Shown here: piece after piece, positions 22,001-32,719 of the stretch
Numbering within the stretch: position 1 is the first letter of the stretch
How the letters are laid out: every line of letters begins with the position of its first letter
Assembly (NCBI GenBank): GCA_030737835.1
Contig: CM060849.1
Span: forward strand, 30,679,080 to 30,743,079
Length of the DNA: 64,000 bases
Reading direction: 5' to 3'
Source of the DNA: Acorus gramineus
Taxonomy: Eukaryota > Streptophyta > Magnoliopsida > Acorales > Acoraceae
Program-made: the position numbers and the translations under genes
Notes under the pieces: model-generated
Told to the model about the DNA's origin: nothing
The model's input: the letters and a program-made list of their open reading frames with translations, nothing else
Database searches by the model: none

Positions 22001-23317
22001 TACGATGCTCGAGATCCAAGTAGGATATTTGACCTCTCGGATGAAGCCGGCTTCAATTAGCTTGTTGACTTCATTCTCGATTTGTGGGATTAACTCGGGT
22101 CGGTAGCGTCTTTGCCCTTGTTTAATAGGGCTAGCGCCATGCCGAACAGCAAGTTGGTGTACAGCAATTTTAGGATCCAATCCTGGCATCTCTTTATAAG
22201 ACCATGCAAAGACGTCTTTGTACTCCTGAAGAAGTTTAACATATGCAGTTTCTTCTTCTAGAGCTAGAAGTGCACTAAGGAAGGTTGGGCGTGGATCTTC
22301 TTCGGTGCCCAAATTGACTTCTTTTAAGTCATCTACGGTGGATCGTTCTCTTTCATCAAGATCAGGCTGTGCGTCCAGCAATTCGTCGTCCGAATGAGAA
22401 GTATTCTCAATGTTTGGCTCGTCATGAATGGAATTGTGGTTGACGGAGACAACAATGGATGTAGAAGAATCATCCATAGGGGCATCAGAAGGTGGACGAG
22501 TAGTGATGACTACTGTCCTTGGCTTGACACAAGAAGGATCATTCGATGCAGACACTTGAATGGTAGTAAGCTTCGAGCAGAACGGATACATAGGGCTATT
22601 TGAGGATGTCGTAAGTTGTCGACCCTCTTTGTGATTGCCCCCAAGTCGGCGACGTTGTCGGGTGGGGCGAGTGGGCTCCATGGTTGTCTTCGAAATGGGA
22701 GCGATCGGTCCCAAACGACTGAATACTGACTGTCGAGTCGATGGAGCATGGACAACCTTGGATTTCGTCTTTAACTTTTCAGGCCTTCGGGATACTGAAG
22801 TAACCCTTTGTTTGGGGTTTTGTTGTACAGAATGAAGCTCTTGAATGACTTCATCATGCCCCCCAAGCCTAGCTTGATGTTGTGCTTGTCTGCCTCGTCT
22901 TCTTGTACGCCTGGATTTTGACTGAGTATTGTTGATGGACGCCGATGTTGGATTAACTTGAGGTGATTGCGACTCGGACGTGGAAGAATTGTTCGTCATT
23001 TCCACTTGAATATGATTAGAGGAGAGGTCTCCTCTGATGGCTGACTTAACGACGATTGGAGTTGGCACAAAGCCCAGGCCACGTCTGGATATAGGTATCT
23101 TTTCTCCGGCATGAATGAGGTGAGCTTGAGTCTTGGTCATCCCGCACGGGATTGTTTTTGGGGGAAGCGTCCCTAGAGATGCCATATCGCTAATGTGGAA
23201 GCCCGCCTTTTGTAGCAATTTTGACGACTTCTTGCTCCAATGACCTTCTGGTACGAAGCCTGACAATGGAGGAATTGTCACTGATGTAGGTGTCAAGGCA
23301 TGCAAGGGCAAAATCAT
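19044..23317 (-). pseudogene. Tat pol: reverse transcriptase, RNase H x2, integrase
   Basis: The first part (23317-21650) ends in the reverse transcriptase: WISSIVPVEKKNGQIRVCVD, then SGYNQIRMAPKDEELTAFRT and the catalytic YVDDLV. Directly after this, one missing base gives a TGA (21652-21650); the sequence continues in another frame from 21653 to 19044. That part has a degenerate Ty3-type RNase H (ILYISAQEHSIGALLAQ has lost the usual DAS catalytic position), then a second RNase H with intact-looking residues (MFFDGAA, MAEYQALI, HGDSKLVI, NRQADALANLA). The integrase follows, with a CX2C zinc motif (GCQACQF) and the D,D,E triad in LDIVGPL, TDNGKQF and NGLAEAFN. The C-terminal end reads GKFLKRYYP. 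The pol protein would copy and integrate the element; the frameshift disables this copy. Confidence 0.88.
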
Positions 23318-26300
23318 TTTTGCTGAAGTGCGACAATGTCAGCTTCGGTGAATAATGACTGCAATTTCGTAGCTGCTGATGTGAATAGTGGTTGTTCTGA
23401 TGTACGATGCGCTTTGGAAATGAGGCGTAACACAGGGCCAACTTGAGCATTGGTTGGAGGATGTGGATTGATTCCCCGTACATGCTTGATTCGCATCTTT
23501 CTGTTAGAAGTAGATGTAGTTTGCTCTTCAACATTTTTCTTGATGCCGTGTGGAGTTTTCATCGGCAATGCTTCGGCGACTACACCCGTTGCTTGATAGA
23601 ATTTAGCATCAGCAAGATGTATTTCTGTTTTGGTGAAGGGTTTGCTGTCAGCAGCGACACATTTTTCCACACCGTCTTTATAATATTTGAAGCATTGGTG
23701 CCAAGTAGAGACGACTACCCCATTTTCATGTAGCCATGGCCTCCCCAATAGAAGACGATATGAAGTTCTACAATCAATGACATGGAAGAGAATCATTGTA
23801 TCAAGTTCGCCAATTGAGAGCTTTAGGCGTATGATACCAATAGTAGATTGTCCGGCTTGGTTGAACCCTTGAATAACCAATTGGCTTTGAGAAAGCTCAC
23901 TGGTTGTAATGCCTAATTGTTCCATGGTCTGGACAGGCATGATGTTGACAGCAGAACCACAATCTAGCAATATGCGAGTTATTTGCTTCTCTCTGATGTA
24001 TCCTGACACATAGAGGGGCCTATTGTGAAGGCGGACTCCAAGTTGCAGGTCTTCATCAGAGAAAGATATGGTGAAGTTGCAAGACGGTGATGCCCCCTCT
24101 TCTTGATCGGCTTCAGATTCTCTCTTATAATCATCAGGGTTGGTCAAGACTGCTGCCATGGTGAGGCGTGCTTCTTCTGAGAGATGCAACGCTTCAATGA
24201 GAGGTAGATGAAGAATAGCCTCCTGGTAGGAAGCAGAATGATCTTCAGTAGCTTGTGGGCTGACGAGGGCCTTTTCATCATCGGAATGGTCAACTTTGGA
24301 AGACTCCGCCAAGCTAGAGGTAGTAGGGAGCATTTCAACGCTCTTTATTTCTGAATCATGGACCTCCACCATATAGCAAGTCTCCGTGGGAGAGGTTGAA
24401 GAAGAACTGGAAGGAGGGAGTGTTTCAAGGGCGTCGGCTTCAATAGAATTTGCCAGAGTAGGTGGACCCGGGAGATTCTTTTCAATAAGATCTGCAGGGT
24501 CTGTCTGGGTTGCTTTGGATATTTGCCTTGTAGCCATCCTCCTTACTTGGGGATCTGGGAAACACGACTCCTCATTGCGCATCTTCATAGTCCATTCTTC
24601 TTTGTCGATAAGGTCTCCCTCCCTTGGAGTTTGGGATTCCAATGCTTCGCCTCCCCACCCATCAGGGGCAGGATGTACTTCTGGTTCTGGCATAGGAGTG
24701 ACATCAGTGTTAAGAGGAAACAACTCTCCCCTGAAGCAGCTCGAGCAGGGAGAGATGGAACATTTGGGGCAAAGCCTTCTGAAATATTCTTCTTCTTTAA
24801 GAGTTCTTTCGTCAATCTTGAGACGGTGTGTATTCCTCCCGAATGCTGAAACTTGATATTCATCCCGAGAAATGCGTTCCAGATGTGGATCATATCGCAT
24901 ACGAGCATGTGTACAATTACAAGTCGACAGTGGCTTTCGTGGGTCAAGCTCCTTTGGGATTTCAACAGATGAGAAGAAATCGAAGGAGACTGATGTTGTA
25001 TTTGCTGATGCGACATCTCCCAAGTCAAGCTCAATTTTTCCCTGACGTGCAAGATCCATCACCTTCTCTTTGAACACGAAGCATTGCTCAATAGGGTGGC
25101 TAACTACCCTATGATATTTGCAATATAGCAGGTCATTGACACGATCTGCTTGTTCAGGCCTCTTTTTCTCTTTGAGTAACTGATCGAACATAGCGGAGAC
25201 TTCGGAGTCTGGGAAAGGGTACACCTTGGCTTTAAGTTCTTCAAGGGTCATTCGTGGCGCTTTCTTATGAGAGGAGCCTGGATCAAGTTTGCTTTTGTCT
25301 GCTGCACCACTCGTCCCCCATGGTTTTGAGGAAGACGCGATATTGACGACATTCACATGCTTCTTCTTAGGCGCAGATGCTTTGTCTTTGTCATCTTTTG
25401 CAAAGTCCTTCGGCTTGAAGTCTCCGTGAGTGGCTAGACTAATCTCCATATCGTGCGCTCGAGTAGCCAATTCTTCAAAGGTATGAGGTTTGATTCCCTT
25501 GAGAATATAGAGAAGGCCCCAATGCATGCCTTGGATGCACATTTCGATTGCTGAAGTTTCTGACAATCGATCTCGCGAATTAAGAGCAAGATTCCTCCAC
25601 CGGTCAATGTAATCGATCACCGATTCTTCCTTGCGTTGTTTAACTGCAGCCAACTCCACCATGCTGACAGTACGGCGAGTGCTATAGAAGCGAGTGAGAA
25701 ATTCTTGTTCTAAAGCCTCCCAACTGTCGATTGATGCGGGCAAAAGATCGACGTACCAATCGAATGCATTCCCCTTTAGGGAGCGCACGAATTGCTTCAC
25801 CATCAAGTCGCCATAAGTGCCAGCATTGTTGCAGGTTTCGATGAAATGGGCAATGTGTTGTTTTGGATTGCCCTTCCCATCAAAATGCTGAAATTTTGGT
25901 GGTTGGTATCCCGATGGAAAGCGGAGCTGCTGGATACGTTAGTGTACGGCTTTGAATATCCTGCTGAAGATTGGACATATCCACCATTTTGAGTGCGGAC
26001 CATGTCTGCCACTAATGACTGTAATTGTTGTACAGTCATAGCCGGAGCAACTGAAGCTTGAGACGCCGCGAGAACTGTCGTTGGAGGAATGACCATCGAT
26101 TGCTCAATGGGCAAAGTTGATGCAGGGACAGCATTTGGTGACACAGGTACCTGATTTGAGACGCCGATATCATCCTTCGAGCCAGATTTTTGGAGAAGAA
26201 TGCTAATTTGACGGTCCTTCTCCATCATCATTTAAGTCATCTGCGCCATAGATTGGTTGAATTGCTGAATTTGCTCCTCGAGTTTGGGCATAGAGTGATG

Positions 26301-26690
26301 GTTGTGAGTGCGCCTTGCCCCCGGCGTGGGCCCATCGAATCTGGCGTTGGCATCATCATCGAAGATGTAATTATGACGAATTACAGTCTCCACTTCATCT
26401 TCGGTACGCGATACTCGAACATGAGCACCAAGATCATTTGAATCGTCATGTACCTCCTGTGCTGTTGCATTATTGGCATTCTTCATCGTACCTTCGTCTT
26501 CCATTTCTGGAACGAGGGTTGATGTCGTAGCTCTAGCTCGCCTAGTGTAGACGCGCATGCCAGGAGTGGTGACTGGTATTGCATCGTGCGCCTCCTGGAA
26601 AAGATTTTCCAAACCTCCTTGTTGAAGTGAAGTAGGGTCAACAAGAGGCGTTTCGCTTGCAGGAATGGCGTTGGTGTTGGCTTCGGCCAT
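23314..26690 (-). pseudogene. Tat gag-protease, interrupted
   Basis: The frame begins at ATG 26690 and hits a TAA at 26234-26232, then continues in the same frame to 25803. A frameshift near 25890 leads into the long frame 25806-23314. The Retrotrans_gag domain follows (SLKGNAFDWYVDLLPASIDS, then FLTRFYSTRR and YIDRWRNLAL). A cysteine/histidine-containing YCKYHRVVSHPIEQCF segment comes next. The aspartic protease is near 23950-24000 (ITRILLDCGSAVNIMP, where DCGS replaces the more common DSGA/DTGA). Another frame change separates it from pol at 23317. Gag would form the particle and the protease would cut the polyprotein. Confidence 0.85.
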
Positions 26691-26760
26691 GGTTGTACTT
26701 CGAACACCTTAGAAGAAGGAAGTTCGAGCTTGACGGAAATGAGGGATGAGAGGAGATGAT

Positions 26761-26779
26761 GGTCCCACCGGGCGTGCCA
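26761..26779 (-). promoter_or_regulatory. Primer-binding site of the Tat element
   Basis: On the minus strand TGGCACGCCCGGTGGGACC lies six bases inside the 5' LTR and begins with the TGG complementary to a tRNA CCA end. I do not assign the tRNA. Confidence 0.7.
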
Positions 26780-26785
26780 AAAATC

Positions 26786-27828
26786 TGTAGCGAACAAAAA
26801 TGTTCCTTTACAAATTTTAAAGATGATGATATGCTCGGAGAGCAAATCAATACATAAAAAGGGTGATGTGGGTACAACTCGATCTTTTAATCCTCTGATC
26901 CTCGGTCTCTTTTGAAGAGTGTCTCGAGAATTACAACTTCAGGGATTTTTACAAGTTTGTGAAAATTTAAAAGGAAGATGAAGAGAAGAGGCTTGCGGTG
27001 CGTGATCCTTCGGGCCTTTTGAGTTTGAGCCTTGTTGTTTAGGACCAGCGGTGCTTTGTTCTTCACCCTTCTTAGGTTTTTTGAACTTGTGATTTGATTT
27101 GAAGCCGCTTTTTCTTGATCTTCCCTTCTCTGGACTTTCTCCTTCGTGAACAAAGTGAAGATATTCTTCAAGAAGAAGGTGGAATCGAGGGAGAGTTAGT
27201 ATTTCTCTCCCTTGGATTTTCTCCACACTTTTCTTTAAGAAGAAGGTGGAATCGAGGGAGAGTTAGTATTTCTCTCCCTTGGATTTTCTCCACACTTTTC
27301 TTTTTCTTCTTCTTTGGCTTTCTTGACTTCTTCTTCTTTTGGTGGATTCTTCAAGAAGAAGGTGGAATCGAGGGAGAGTTTGTATATCTCTCCCTTGGAT
27401 TTTTCCCCACCCTTCTTCTTCTTCTTCTTCTTCTTCTTCTTCTTTTGGTGGATTCTTCAAGAAGAAGGTGGAATCGAGGGAGAGTTTGTATATCTCTCCC
27501 TTGGATTTTTCCCACCCTTCTTCTTCTTCTTGCTTTTGCTTTCTTCCTTCTCTCCCTTAGGCTTTTTTTGTTCTTGCCTTTCTTCCTCCCCTCTCCTTCC
27601 TTCTTTTTTTTTTTTTACTCTCCCCCCCCCCCTCCCTCCTATTTATAGAGGAAGGGAGGGGTGGGTGGTTATACAAGGTAATGGGTAGTTTTAGGGGGTG
27701 TGGGTAGTTAGGTAATGGGTAGTTTTAGGGGTGTGGGTAGTTAGGAAATTTTTTTTTTTTTGTTGACTTTTTCTTTATTTATTTATTTGATTTGATTTGA
27801 TTTGATTTTAATTGATTTTGACTAAATC

Positions 27829-27861
<33 letters not shown>

Positions 27862-27874
27862 TTTTGTGTCTACA
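26786..27874 (-). repeat. 5' LTR of the Tat element
   Basis: 1089 bp and nearly identical by eye to the LTR at 16194-17278. Small indels such as an extra GAAGAG near 26982 distinguish them. The TATA box on the minus strand is at about 27640-27649. Confidence 0.92.
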
Positions 27875-27879
27875 TACAC

Positions 27880-28128
27880 TTACTAAAAAAATGAGCTAAT
27901 TTAATTCAAATAAAGCAATATACATTTTTTATCAAAGTATTTATCTCATTAAACTGTGTATTATTTTTTTAAAATGAAAACATGTATGGTCTGCATATTG
28001 AACGGTAAAATTAAAGGACTAGTTTAAAATTTTCCTTTCATAAAACATGCAATTTTTAGAAAATACCGAAGCATGTGGGTGAGACTATTCCTTATTAAAC
28101 AAATAGAATATATGTTCTTTTTGAGGGA
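27880..28128. other. Short intergenic spacer
   Basis: AT-rich with no gene or clear repeat. It continues the target sequence interrupted by the Tat element. Confidence 0.4.
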
Positions 28129-28378
28129 CCGGTCAGTATCGAACTGGACAACGAGAAAATCTAACTGCACCACCTATAAAATCGAACTGTACAATCAATT
28201 GTTGGGTATATATTTCACTCTCTTATTGGATTCAATCAGTTATTGAAGAAAATATGAATTCCTAAATATCATCAGTATCCAATTAGAAGAGTAAAATATA
28301 TACCAAACAATTGATTGTACAGTTCGATTTATAGGTGGTGCAGTTCAATTTACACGTTGTCTAGTTTGATACTGACCG
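28129..28378. mobile_element. Foldback MITE of 250 bp
   Basis: Two arms of about 105 bp are inverted copies of each other: CGGTCAGTATCGAACTGGAC at the left mirrors CTAGTTTGATACTGACCG at the right, and the pairing continues through CAATCAATTGTTGGGTATATA and TATATACCAAACAATTGATTG. The loop is about 40 bp. There is no coding capacity. The outer boundary and target duplication are uncertain. Confidence 0.75.
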
Positions 28379-29083
28379 AACTAGCCGGGATCCAGTCCTG
28401 ACTGGATCCGGTCTCTTTTTTTTTAAAAGCCAGTATACAAATAGAATATTTCATCAAGCGTTGTTTTATATTCATATTAATTTTTAATTAATAAATACAT
28501 ATAGAGTTACAAAAAATAATCGAATATTAAAATCAAAGTTCATATTTGTATTGACAGTAAAAACATCATTGGTATATGAGAAATTAAATATAATATTCAT
28601 TTAATTAAATACATATTCAATGGAATATGAGTAGTATTCAGAAAACAATACATTAACAAAAAATGAAATTCTATAACATTGTAGAGAAAGTTAATATTTT
28701 CAATTTCAATTGACAACAAATACATTAACATACTGAAATGTATTGTTATGTTTCCATATATATATACATTAACCTACTTTCATAAACCATTATATTATCT
28801 TCTCCCTTCCTTAATTTGGTTACTTTTCCAAAATACAATCGCGATGTACAAACAGATCAAATTTCGTCTTAACTCGTTGTTGGATAATAAACCTTTGTCG
28901 ATGAACGGGTTTATATAATAATAAATCCACAAGGATGAATAAATTTAAGAAATCACTAAAAATAAGAGAGCAATCAACATAATTTCCTCAATGTAAGTTA
29001 CACCCATGCTCTCAATACATCATCAATCCTATAAAAATAATGGAGTAAAAATCCCTTACAAATCTCTCTTTCTCTCTCTCATA

Positions 29084-29118
<35 letters not shown>
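28379..29118. other. AT-rich intergenic stretch
   Basis: No gene is visible. It ends in a (TG)n(TA)n microsatellite at about 29085-29118. Confidence 0.5.
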
Positions 29119-29287
29119 GGTGCGGTCCGTGTGAATCATGTATATACCTCACTTATCGAGGTATGTGCGTCAATAGAGAAAGCGTATCAATTCATCGAAG
29201 CATATACCTCATTGAGTTATATATATGCATCCTTTATCGACAAATATACACTTTAAAAGGTGTATAAACGTAGTTCGCACGGACCAC
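29119..29287. mobile_element. Small MITE-like foldback, 169 bp
   Basis: The ends are imperfect inverted repeats: TGGTGCGGTCCGTGTGAA at the left and TTCGCACGGACCAC at the right. The interior repeats ATATACCTC-type motifs in both orientations. It is non-coding. Confidence 0.5.
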
Positions 29288-29861
29288 AAGGAAAAAATAT
29301 TATCACTCAAACCTTTGTTTTTTTCCACACACATCAATCTAATGTTTATAGGTGTAGGCAACAAAAAAAGATTACACGCAACTCACTTTTTAAGAGGTTT
29401 TACAAGCCTTTACTGACTACAAGGGGATGCAAGTCATAAATAAAAAACAGATGGTCAAATCAAGTGATTTGGATTCAAAGAACAAAAAAATTATCTTCCC
29501 TGTTATGCTGGATCACAGGTTTGTTTTTTTTTTTTTTAGAAGTGATGGTTCATTCATAACTAACAAAAACGAGTTACAAATGGATATAGGATCACGTTAT
29601 ACATCCTAACTGTCTTTGGGATGTCTAGTCTTTCATGTAACCCGTAACTCTCTAGTTAGAAGTTTGTCCTGACTGATAAAACTGTGTCAGAATGGGACGC
29701 AATTTTCTGATGTTATTGAGGACCACCAAACATCGCGCTTGAAAGTGAATAATGTATCGACTATCTCAATATCCCACTTAGAGACATGCCACAAAATTAA
29801 ACTACTTTGTTTTGCTGTAGAACTTTTTTTTCTTCCAAGACTTGTTTGATGTGTGTGAGAG
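29288..29861. other. Intergenic, possible LINE tail on the minus strand
   Basis: A T-run at about 29522-29536 followed by AGAAGTGATGGTTCATTCAT resembles the 3' end of a plant LINE in reverse orientation, as at 10581 and 62859. No target duplication was found, so this is only a candidate. Confidence 0.3.
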
Positions 29862-30476
29862 TCACATTGATCTTTTTTAATAAGTGTGGTGACTAAAAGA
29901 TTCTTAACAGGCTTTCAATTTCTCAACAGTAACCATATTGGTTAACATATCCGCAAGATTCTCCTTCATATGAATTTTATCTAGCCTGATTCTCCCATCA
30001 TCCAGAAGAGATTGTATGAAATGTTACTTGATATCAATGTGCTTTTCGTTCTTGATGAATATGAGGATCTTTGACAGAAAATTAACACACTAACTGTCGC
30101 TAAATAGTACGCAATCTTCATGTTTATTGCCTAACTCCTTCAAGAAATTCTGAAATAATACCATTTCCTTGCATGCTTCCCCTGCTAACACATACTCTGC
30201 TTCTGTTGTCGAAATGATAATAATCTTCTATAATTGTGAGATCGAACTGATTGTTGAACTACCCAAAGTGAATACATACCCGGTCATGCTCTTCTTGCTG
30301 TAAATATCTCTAGCGAGATCCGAATCAATGTGACATTCAAGATGATCCTTATTCCTCCATACAACATCAATGTGATAATTTGATGCCTTTCAGGTACCTT
30401 AGGATCCATTTCATTGCTTCCAGATGCTCATTGCCTAGATTGTGCATAAATATGCTAACAACTCCGACTTCATGTT

Positions 30477-31180
30477 CGATCAATTTAACTCAAAGAAGTT
30501 GTTGAGGGAACCCTGCTGGCGCTAAGTGTTGGGGCTCAACAAGTATGGAGTGAAACTAATTCAATTATAGCCATTGCCTGGGCTACTGGAAAAGGTACCA
30601 TTCCTTGGACAGCTCTGAGGGACATTTGGTCCTTGCATAGCATCACCGCTTCTTGTCTTGAATGGAGGATCTCTCATGTATATCGTGAAGGAAACCGAGC
30701 AGCTGACTTGCTCGCTGCCCATCAGTCCCTGATGGGAATATCAACATTCAGCCCTCCTAGCTTTTGGGAGTCACTGAAGAAACTAATCCAAGAGGATCGT
30801 GAAGACTCAGTTCAGGTTCGGACAGGCTGAACCATATTTTGGTAGAGGATGGAACTCTACTCATTGCTGTCCATCAGCACTTAACTATCAACAATCAGCC
30901 CTCCTCTGCTCTGGGAATCTGAAGATTCTAATTCAAGAACAGCCTGACAGCTCTGTGGAAACCCGGATGGGTTGAATTACTCTTTGGCATAGGATGAAAC
31001 TTTGATTCCTGTGATCCCCCTACTCCCCATTGCCATGTTTTGTAATAGAGAGTCATCTGGACTACTCTAAATCCTCTCCCCCCTCTCATTTTCTAATGTT
31101 TCAAAGTACTCTTGTACATTTACATTTGTAAGTTTTGTAAGAAAATACAAATTTATTTACCAAGCAAAAAAAAAAAAAAA
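30477..31180 (+). mobile_element. 5'-truncated LINE (LINE C) with 17-bp target duplication
   Basis: A poly(A) tail ends at about 31180. The target duplication AACTCCGACTTCATGTT is perfect at 30460-30476 and 31181-31197. The insert of about 700 bp holds only the end of ORF2 and the 3' UTR. The last bases before the tail (AATTTATTTACCAAGC) resemble LINE A's AAATTATTTACAAAGC, so the two are related. Confidence 0.9.
30527..30829 (+). pseudogene. LINE C RNase H C-terminal fragment
   Basis: The frame reads IIAIAWATGKGTIPWTALRD, parallel to AWIQGRGIIPWTAFRD in LINE A, followed by HVYREGNRAADLLA, the end of an RNase H domain. It stops at 30829. There is no start; it is a truncation product of target-primed reverse transcription. 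Confidence 0.75.
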
Positions 31181-31260
31181 AACTCCGACTTCATGTTGAA
31201 TGTCTGGTTTAGTGCAACACCACTACATACATCAAGTTTCTAATACGTTGCACCTTCCAT

Positions 31261-31989
31261 GTTGAATGCATCAAAACCTTTACAATGTACTCAGCGTGCG
31301 GCAGCTTCAACATGTTTCAGGTATATTTACTTACGGGTATATATACTTACTTTTATAATTGGTTATTTACAAATTCATTTCAAAATTCAAGTAGTAGTAC
31401 TAAAGATAGCTCATTCACCGAAACCACTTAACATAAGTTCATTTTTTATCAACAATAAATACTAGATAAAAAATTTCTTGAGTTAGTGGAATCTTTGGCC
31501 ATGAATATTGGTTTAATTGTTGAGTTAACGGAATCTCTGTTTAATTGTTGAGTTGATAGAATCACAGATGTCCTTTGATAATGCTCAACCTCTGTGTTGT
31601 ATGCTGATGAATAGTTTGGTATATAAATTCTAATGGACAAATGTAACATTAGATAAAGTCCTTTGATCCCTTGCAGGGGAGGTCTGAGAGAGACTGGGGG
31701 TGCGGGGGTGGTTTATTGTACACACAGATATCTAGTTTCAATAAAGGGCCCATTATGTTTGTAGAACAACCAACCACTTTAATTCTCATTTCCAGATGGA
31801 AAATAGGAGAATTCTATGTTTACTTCTCTATATTAAATGTTTGTGGTCATCCCTGCTTCCAATCAGGTTGTCTTTTCAAATCCTTAAAAACATCATCCCT
31901 GCTTCCATTGCAATGATGTAAAATGACCAACAAAGCTATAAAAAGCATAAACTAGCTAAAAGAAAATAGTGAACCCCACATGCAAAAGA
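31261..31989. other. Intergenic, no gene seen
   Basis: AT-rich sequence. A short internal repeat (TTTAATTGTTGAGTT) occurs twice near 31510-31555. Nothing else is recognisable. Confidence 0.4.
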
Positions 31990-32719
31990 AGCAATAGAGT
32001 TATAAAAGGTCTTCAGGAGAGAATCCTTCATCATCCCTGATGGTGTTGTAGCAACTAGATGATCTCGCCTAGGCCTTCCTGTTGAAGATGTTCCATGGTT
32101 TCTCCGTTATAGTACCCGGCTTCTTCGTGACTTCCAAAAGGAGCAAATACAGATCATTCTGGTAGATATTCGATTCACATCTTCTAATAACCGATGTTTG
32201 TGTCTTCCGCGGCCATTGCTCTCACTTGAATCTCAATCGACGAATATCAAGAAGATGAGAATAATCTTAGGGAAGACAACCCTAGACTCTGATACCAGTT
32301 GCTACTCTTCATAAACATATTTGATCTGCTCTGAATTAGTTTTTGTGGAACAAATCTTCATGGAAAATAAATCTATACAATAATAGATGTATGGGATGAT
32401 GAACACAAGCAATCACACACAAAAGAAGTGTCTCACTAGCCGGAGACTGCCTTAACATCACCCTTTGGGAAATAACGTAACGTCAGCTGTCCGATCCAAC
32501 ACTACCTAATTAGATAATTAAGTGTGCAGAAGTATAAAATGCATTTATTTACACATCCAGAGAACCTCTTGATAACATGACTCTTTGTTGCATTTGTCCT
32601 CTCAATGGACATACAATATATTAAATATAATAGAAATCATAATTTGCTCAAATAAGTTATGTAACGTAGGAAAAATAATGAAAATATATAAGTTCAGGCC
32701 ATCAAATCCAATCTACATT

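Larger units (their letters stand above)
16194..27874 (-). mobile_element. Tat-lineage Ty3/gypsy LTR retrotransposon with antisense ORF
   Basis: Complete element of 11.7 kb with a perfect 5-bp target duplication TACAC (16189-16193 and 27875-27879). The LTRs are 26786-27874 (5' in element orientation) and 16194-17278 (3'), starting TGTAG and ending CTACA on the plus strand. Domain order on the minus strand is gag, protease, reverse transcriptase, a degenerate RNase H, a second RNase H, then integrase. Two RNase H domains and a long region between pol and the 3' LTR with an antisense ORF are known features of the Tat lineage (for example Grande and Retand). The LTRs differ by few bases, so insertion was recent, but stops and frameshifts in gag and pol make this copy defective. 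Confidence 0.93.
29862..31260 (-). pseudogene. Fossil Ty1/copia RNase H region, split by a LINE
   Basis: On the minus strand, broken frames give copia RNase H motifs: SKKSMTGYVFTLGSSTISS, then STTEAEYVLAGEACKEM and FLKELGNKHEDCVL. Stops interrupt it. No LTRs are visible. A LINE tail splits it at 30477-31180, so the copia remnant is older than that LINE. Confidence 0.7.
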
